6,817 nucleotides of DNA from Alistipes sp. (GTDB lineage Bacteria; Bacteroidota; Bacteroidia; Bacteroidales; Rikenellaceae): NCBI GenBank assembly GCA_017646785.1, contig JAGCLX010000089.1, positions 1-6,817 of the forward strand, given 5' to 3'. The notes below the pieces were generated by a model that saw only the letters and a program-made list of their open reading frames with translations, was not told where the DNA came from and made no database searches. The position numbers were made by a program, and so were the translations under genes. Below, in pieces: positions 6,476 through 6,817 of the stretch. How positions within the stretch are numbered: position 1 is the stretch's first letter; each line of letters opens with the position of its first letter.

Positions 6476-6817
6476 ATGGGAAAGAGAAGAAAGGACTACC
6501 CTCTTATTGAGGGCTTACATATAACCACGCTTGCTGCCGAGGGTAAGGCAATGGGCAAGGTGGATAATCAGGTTGTCTTTGTCGCCATGGCAGTGCCAGG
6601 CGATGTGGTTGACGTGCAGATACGCAAGCACCACCGCCGCTATATGGAGGGCACCATCGTGCGCTTCGTGGAGAAGTCACCCCTGCGCGTAGAGCCATTC
6701 TGCGAGCACTTTGGCGTGTGTGGCGGCTGCAAGTGGCAGAGCCTACCCTACGAGGAGCAGCTCAAGCAGAAGACAACACAGGTCGAGGACCAGCTTGTGC
6801 GCATCGGACACCTCAAC
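6476..6817 (+). CDS. rlmD: RlmD/RumA-type 23S rRNA (uracil-C5)-methyltransferase (3' partial)
   Basis: The frame is open from ATG 6476 to the end of the window (114 codons); the catalytic domain lies beyond it. Residues 10-66 fit a TRAM domain, an OB-fold for RNA binding (GLHITTLAAEGKAMGKVD, then VAMAVPGDVVDVQIRK). Next comes the Fe-S signature CEHFGVCGGCKWQ with C76, C82 and C85, spaced CX5CX2C as in E. coli RumA/RlmD; the fourth ligand and the SAM and catalytic Cys motifs would come later. The family uses SAM to make m5U in 23S rRNA (U1939 in E. coli). Bacteroidetes carry related RlmD, RlmCD and TrmA-like paralogues, so the exact target uridine is not fixed by this fragment. The start MGKRRKDYPL is basic and fits homologues. 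The gap to trmB is 21 AT-rich bases with no terminator, which suggests co-transcription. Confidence 0.92.
   Translation, partial: MGKRRKDYPLIEGLHITTLAAEGKAMGKVDNQVVFVAMAVPGDVVDVQIRKHHRRYMEGTIVRFVEKSPLRVEPFCEHFGVCGGCKWQSLPYEEQLKQKTTQVEDQLVRIGHLN

Overview
The window reads as chromosomal DNA from a member of the Bacteroidetes, most likely order Bacteroidales. The support is a tandem pair of ExbD proteins of the Bacteroides type, a large outer-membrane protein of the TonB-dependent receptor class ending in Phe, a GldH-type lipoprotein, Bacteroides-like -7 promoter boxes (TAnnTTTG and a near match), and start codons without clear Shine-Dalgarno sequences. I cannot place it more finely from sequence alone. 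All genes lie on the + strand and there are no gene-free stretches above about 120 bases.

Left part (1-1100): the 3' end of an energy-transduction operon. The first exbD gene enters the window already open (only its first few codons are missing). A second, different exbD follows 2 bases later, and a strong Rho-independent terminator closes the unit. ExbB and TonB are expected upstream, outside the window.

Middle (1118-3626): a single gene for an 822-residue secreted outer-membrane beta-barrel related to Bacteroides TonB-dependent receptors. It has its own candidate promoter placed so close to the ATG that the mRNA would be almost leaderless. The N-terminal regulatory domain usual in its relatives is absent and the plug region is very divergent.

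Right part (3689-6817): a second candidate promoter leads into a compact four-gene unit: a PSP1/RicT-family protein with a long Arg/Asp/Asn-rich tail, a GldH-type lipoprotein, TrmB (tRNA m7G46 methyltransferase) and the 5' end of an RlmD-type 23S rRNA uracil-5-methyltransferase. Gaps are 3, 21 and 21 bases, so co-transcription is likely. Three of the four point to RNA metabolism, two or three of them with probable Fe-S or metal cysteines; GldH is the outlier, although RicT-GldH adjacency is familiar in Bacteroidales.

No mobile element, CRISPR array, tRNA, rRNA or clear novel system is visible. The most interesting points are the divergent-plug receptor, its near-leaderless transcript, and the unusual tail and cysteine pattern of the RicT-like protein.
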